A DNA stretch of 64,000 nt from assembly GCF_014930365.1 (NCBI RefSeq), contig NZ_JABXWI010000006.1, forward strand, positions 434,001 through 498,000, written 5' to 3'. This stretch comes from Streptomyces caniscabiei (GTDB lineage Bacteria; Actinomycetota; Actinomycetes; Streptomycetales; Streptomycetaceae). Positions 60,793 to 64,000 of this stretch are shown here, in pieces. The notes beneath the pieces are model-generated. The model had not been told where the DNA came from. It was given only the letters and a program-made list of their open reading frames with translations, and searched no databases. Position 1 is the stretch's first letter. The number at the start of each line of letters is the position of its first letter. The translations under genes were made by a program, and so were the position numbers.

Positions 60793-61941
60793 CTACTCCT
60801 CGACCAGCAGCTTCTCCCGCAGTTGGGCCAGGGTCCTCGCCAGCAGTCGGGAGACGTGCATCTGGGAGATGCCGACCTCCTGGGCGATCTGCGACTGGGT
60901 CATGTTGCCGAAGAACCGCAGCAGCAGGATCCGCTTCTCGCGCGGCGGGAGGTCCTCCAGCAGCGGCTTCAGCGACTCCCGGTACTCGACGCCCTCCAGC
61001 GCCTCGTCCTCCGCGCCGAGCGTGTCCGCGACGGCCGGCGACTCGTCGTCGGTGTCGGGGACGTCCAGCGAGAGCGTGGAGTACGCGTTGGCCGACTCCA
61101 GGCCCTCCAGGACCTCCTCCTCCGAGATGGCCAGCTTCTCGGCCAGCTCGTGCACCGTCGGGGAGCGTCCGTGCTGCTGGGACAGCTCGGCCGTGGCCGT
61201 GGTCAGCGCGAGCCGCAGCTCCTGCAGCCGACGCGGCACCCGCACCGCCCAGCCCTTGTCGCGGAAGTGCCGCTTGATCTCGCCGACGACCGTCGGGGTC
61301 GCGTACGTGGAGAACTCCACCCCGCGGTCCGGGTCGAAGCGGTCCACCGACTTGATCAGGCCGATGGTGGCGACCTGGGTCAGGTCGTCCAGCGGCTCGC
61401 CGCGGTTGCGGAACCGGCGCGCGAGGTGCTCCACGAGCGGCAGATGCATCCGGACGAGCCGGTTGCGCAGCTCCGCGTACTCCGCACTGCCGTCCGGCAG
61501 GGCGCGCAGCTCCACGAACAGGGCGCGCGCCCCCGTGCGGTCGTGAGGGTTGTGCTGTGCGCTGCGCACGCTCTGCGCGCCCGCCTCGTCGTGTCGCTCG
61601 TGCTCGCTCATAGTCCCGCCCGCCGTCACCGTTCCCCCAGCCCTCGACTGTGCTCGAGCGGGGGAGGCCCCAGTCCGCCCTCGTGAGGACGTGGTGCTCC
61701 GTAGGGCACCCTCCGGATCCCGTTGCCCGTCGGAGGGCGTCTCGTCGTCGGACGGCTCCGCCCACCGAGACGCTCCGGCCGCCGCCGAGGACTCGTCCTC
61801 CGGGTGCGGCCGGGCCTGCTCGGGGATGCCGTCGACGCCGTCCGCCAGATGCGCCGGCCCACTCGGACCGCCGTCGTCCTCCGCGGGCAGTTCCCGTGTG
61901 CCGCGTTCTTCGTCCCGCACCGGCCCGTCCCCGTTCCTCAC
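60793..61941 (-). CDS. sigH: SigB/F-type stress sigma factor SigH (extended form)
   Basis: 382 residues from GTG 61941, which overlaps the anti-sigma stop (GTGA). A second start, ATG 61611, would give 272 residues (MSEHERHDEAG). The sigma domain begins with ARALFVELRALPDGSAEYAELRNRLVRMHLPLVEHLARRF. Region 2.3-2.4 (PLDDLTQVATIGLIKSVDRFDPDRGVEFSTYATPTVVGEIKRHFRD) and region 4 (LPPREKRILLLRFFGNMTQSQIAQEVGISQMHVSRLLARTLAQLR) are complete. The 110-residue N-terminal extension is acidic and disordered. S. coelicolor SigH is also made in several lengths. Osmotic/stress regulon. Confidence 0.9.
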   Translation of the reverse strand: MRNGDGPVRDEERGTRELPAEDDGGPSGPAHLADGVDGIPEQARPHPEDESSAAAGASRWAEPSDDETPSDGQRDPEGALRSTTSSRGRTGASPARAQSRAGGTVTAGGTMSEHERHDEAGAQSVRSAQHNPHDRTGARALFVELRALPDGSAEYAELRNRLVRMHLPLVEHLARRFRNRGEPLDDLTQVATIGLIKSVDRFDPDRGVEFSTYATPTVVGEIKRHFRDKGWAVRVPRRLQELRLALTTATAELSQQHGRSPTVHELAEKLAISEEEVLEGLESANAYSTLSLDVPDTDDESPAVADTLGAEDEALEGVEYRESLKPLLEDLPPREKRILLLRFFGNMTQSQIAQEVGISQMHVSRLLARTLAQLREKLLVEE

Positions 61942-62351
61942 GCCGGCCCGGGTCCCGCGCCGCGCTGTTTGTAGAGGCTGATCGAAACGGTTTTGTCGTC
62001 GGCCACCGCGGAGGAGACCTTGCCCGCCAGGGCCGACAGCACGGTCCAGGCGAAGGTGTCGCGCGAGGGGGCGTGGCCGTCCGTCGTGGGGGCCGAGACC
62101 GTGACCTCCAGCGAATCGTCGACCAGACGGAAGACACAGCTGAGCACCGAGCCGGGCACGGCCTGCTGAAGCAGGATCGCGCAGGCCTCGTCGACCGCGA
62201 TGCGCAGGTCCTCGATCTCGTCGAGGGTGAAGTCCAAACGGGCCGCGAGGCCGGCCGTCGCCGTACGCAGCACCGACAGGTAGGCACCCGCGGCCGGCAG
62301 CCGGACTTCCACGAAGTCCTGGGTCCCGGGCTCGCCTGCGATCTGGGACAC
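61938..62351 (-). CDS. prsH: Anti-sigma factor PrsH (RsbW-like serine kinase)
   Basis: 137 residues from GTG 62351, chosen for the strong GGAGG 5 nt upstream; the frame is open to ATG 62498. GHKL/RsbW fold with the ATP-binding DEIEDLRIAVDEACAILL (N-box region, though the Asn is replaced by Asp/Glu) and DTFAWTVLSALAG. It holds SigH inactive by partner switching. It is directly coupled to sigH by GTGA. No matching anti-anti-sigma gene is adjacent. Confidence 0.9.
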   Translation of the reverse strand: MSQIAGEPGTQDFVEVRLPAAGAYLSVLRTATAGLAARLDFTLDEIEDLRIAVDEACAILLQQAVPGSVLSCVFRLVDDSLEVTVSAPTTDGHAPSRDTFAWTVLSALAGKVSSAVADDKTVSISLYKQRGAGPGPA

Positions 62352-62667
62352 CCTCACCTCCAAGGTGGTACAAGCTTTTTCGGGGGCCGAGGGTCGCCCC
62401 CCGGGGTAACGCGCTACGTGGTTCAGCGGTGACGCTATCGCGCTACCGAGCGCCGTGTCCTCGGGGTCCTGAGGACCCCACCCCATGCTGTCACTCATAG
62501 TAAGCCTATGAATACGCTCGGTGGCTAGAGGTCTGCGGGCCTCAAATAGGAAGAGCGCGCGCCGGATTGACGTACCCAGGCGCCGGACCGCCGAACCGTG
62601 TCACACGAGTACGTCGACGTGTCACGGGGTGACATGGTTCCGTCGTACGACGTCTCGGTCGTGTTCG

Positions 62668-62928
62668 TCAAACCAGTACATGGTCCACGAAGCACCAGCG
62701 CCAGGTCTCGCCGGCCTCGAACGTGCGCATGATGGGATGGCCGCTCTCCTTGTGGTGCTCGGTGGCGTGGCGCATCGGGGAGGAGTCGCAGCACCCCACG
62801 TGCCCGCACTCCAGGCACATCCGCAACTGCACCGGGTGGCTCCCGGCGGCCAGGCACTCCGGGCAGGTGTCGCTCAGCGGTTCGGGCTCGGGGTGCGGCA
62901 GCGCGTCCGTGTGCGTGCACTGTTTCAT
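62668..62928 (-). CDS. UBP-type zinc-finger protein
   Basis: 86 residues from ATG 62928. A complete ZnF-UBP fold: C..H start (CTHTD), CPECLAAG, LRMCLECGHVGCCDSSPMRHATEHHKESGHPIMRTFEAGETWRWCFVD. Bacterial members occur alone and the ligand is unknown, since ubiquitin is absent. It is divergent from the antiporter gene. Confidence 0.92.
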   Translation of the reverse strand: MKQCTHTDALPHPEPEPLSDTCPECLAAGSHPVQLRMCLECGHVGCCDSSPMRHATEHHKESGHPIMRTFEAGETWRWCFVDHVLV

Positions 62929-62987
62929 GATTGCCAGGTTACGACGGGCGCGCGGAACCTCGCGCGGAAACGAAGGCGGCGGAAGCG

Positions 62988-64000
62988 ATGCACTTTTTGC
63001 CCTTGCTGTTGCTGGTCGCAGGGAGTGCGACGGTCGCCGGTGCCGCCCGGCGTACGCCGGTGCCCGCCCCACTGCTGCTGGTCGCGGCGGGGCTCGCGGT
63101 GTCTTATGTGCCCGGAGTGCCCCACTACGAGCTCGACCCCGAGATCGTCCTGCCGCTGATCCTGCCCCCGCTGCTGTACACCGCCGCCAGCGACAGCTCC
63201 TACCTCGACCTGCGGGCCCAACTGCGGCCCGTGGCCCTGCTGTCGGTCGGCTACGTCCTCTTCGCGACCCTGGCCGTGGGCTGGGCCGCGTACCTGATCG
63301 TGCCCGGGTTGCCGCTGACCGCCGCGCTGGTGCTCGGCGCGATCGTGGCGCCGCCGGACGCGGTCGCGGCGACGGCGGTCGCCCGGCGGGTGGGGCTGCC
63401 GTCGCGGATCACCACGATCCTTCAGGGTGAGTCCCTGGTGAACGACGCGACCGCGATCACCGCGTACCGGGTGGCCCTCGCGGCCACCATCGGCGAGGGC
63501 GCGAGCTGGACCGGCGGGATCGTGGAGTTCCTGGTGGCGGCGGTCGGCGGCGTCGTGGTGGGCCTGGCGCTGATGGTGCCCATCCACTGGCTGCGCACGC
63601 ACCTCAAGGAGGCGCTGCTGCAGAACACCCTCTCCCTGCTGATCCCCTTCGTCGCCTACGGGCTCGCCGAGTGGGTGCACGCCTCCGGGGTGCTCGCCGT
63701 GGTCGTCGTCGGCCTCTACCTCGGCCACCGCAACTGGCAGGTCGACTTCGCCACCCGCCTCCAGGAGGAGGCCGTCTGGAAGATGGTCGCCTTCCTGCTC
63801 GAATCCGCCGTGTTCGCCCTCATCGGACTCCAGCTCCCGGTCGTCCTCGAAGGGCTCGGCGAGTACGAGGGAATCCGCGCCACCTGGTACGCCGTGGCCG
63901 TCTTCCTCGTGGTCGTGGCCTCCCGCTTCGTCTGGGTCTATCCGGCGACCTACCTGCCGCGCATGGTCTCCCGACGCATCCGGGAACGCGAGGTCGACCC
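62988..64000 (+). CDS. Na+/H+ antiporter (CPA1 family), 3'-truncated by window
   Basis: It starts at ATG 62988 (GGCGGAAG upstream) and stays open to the window end, so 337 residues are visible. At least ten transmembrane helices. The CPA1 core has VAPPDAVAATAVARRVGLPSRITTILQGESLVNDATAITAYRVAL (the Asp-containing ion site in ESLVNDA) and WKMVAFLLESAVFALIGLQLP. About 530 residues are usual for the family, so the cytosolic C-terminal tail is missing. Confidence 0.92.
   Translation, partial: MHFLPLLLLVAGSATVAGAARRTPVPAPLLLVAAGLAVSYVPGVPHYELDPEIVLPLILPPLLYTAASDSSYLDLRAQLRPVALLSVGYVLFATLAVGWAAYLIVPGLPLTAALVLGAIVAPPDAVAATAVARRVGLPSRITTILQGESLVNDATAITAYRVALAATIGEGASWTGGIVEFLVAAVGGVVVGLALMVPIHWLRTHLKEALLQNTLSLLIPFVAYGLAEWVHASGVLAVVVVGLYLGHRNWQVDFATRLQEEAVWKMVAFLLESAVFALIGLQLPVVLEGLGEYEGIRATWYAVAVFLVVVASRFVWVYPATYLPRMVSRRIREREVD

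Noticed and set aside
61942..62373. Further N-terminal extension of SigH through the anti-sigma gene
   Set aside because: The frame is open but overlaps the whole anti-sigma gene; composition fits a shadow frame. The coupled GTG 61941 is the better start.
62352..62498. Longer PrsH from ATG 62498
   Set aside because: GTG 62351 has a near-ideal ribosome site 5 nt upstream and gives the usual size; the extra 49 residues have no RsbW similarity. Not fully excluded.
1..64000. CRISPR array, prophage or transposon
   Set aside because: No regularly spaced repeats with unique spacers, no phage or transposase motifs on either strand.

Overview
The window is a stretch of Streptomyces chromosome. It has very high GC in third codon positions, many GTG starts, GTGA/ATGA overlaps, WhiB-like regulators, RsrA/SigR, DasR and a SigB-like sigma factor with its anti-sigma. 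The gene order agrees with what I remember of the S. coelicolor SCO518x-SCO524x core region (wblC, sigR-rsrA, nrdAB, dasR-dasABC, nagB, wblE, prsH-sigH). I saw no prophage, insertion sequence, CRISPR array or biosynthetic cluster. The first gene (NADH pyrophosphatase) and the last (a Na+/H+ antiporter) are cut by the window edges.

Layout. 1-5 kb: nudC end, mycoredoxin (behind a sigma-R-type promoter), uvrD2, and wblC/whiB7 behind a long leader with an upstream reading frame and an intrinsic terminator. 5-12 kb: an ABC1/UbiB kinase, a degenerate ThiF-like protein, a YgjP-type metallopeptidase, and a TerD-AIM24 fusion followed by two stand-alone AIM24 proteins. 12-21 kb: housekeeping and membrane genes (NUDIX, DUF2342 protease-like, SDR, moaE, a PDZ/Lon-like protease, UPF0182). 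21-24 kb: two identical initiator tRNA genes flanking a Sel1-repeat protein, then a Fur-family regulator facing what looks like a catalase deletion scar. 24-32 kb: hisN, TetR, SMR transporter, rsgA, aroA, M50 protease, SRAP protein and a hydrolase.

32-41 kb: sigR-rsrA with a self-type sigma-R promoter and the alternative 55-residue N-terminal extension. Next is a cluster of three Roadblock/LC7-like proteins plus a DUF4388 protein, then a multiply frameshifted HD-GYP pseudogene, peptide deformylase and a DJ-1/AraC regulator. 41-46 kb: nrdAB (class Ia ribonucleotide reductase) behind a cobalamin riboswitch and two NrdR-like boxes 31 bp apart, with a GNAT remnant next to a nucleoside hydrolase. 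47-56 kb: a monocarboxylate-type symporter with its small partner, then the chitin/GlcNAc module (dasR, dasABC, a GH3 hexosaminidase, nagB) with five dre-like sites. 56-64 kb: PdtaS-like kinase, wblE/whiB1 with a CRP-like site, a lipid/diacylglycerol kinase, and the prsH-sigH stress switch.

Functionally the window is rich in stress sensing: thiol redox (SigR/RsrA, mycoredoxin), translation-inhibiting antibiotics (WblC), peroxide (Fur-family regulator, partner apparently lost), osmotic stress (PrsH/SigH), nucleotide pools (NrdR, B12) and amino-sugar status (DasR). Three decayed loci (catalase, HD-GYP, GNAT) stand out against an otherwise intact core. No wholly new system is proved. The best candidates for under-described biology are the Roadblock/DUF4388 cluster, the TerD/AIM24/ThiF-like neighbourhood, and the wblC leader.
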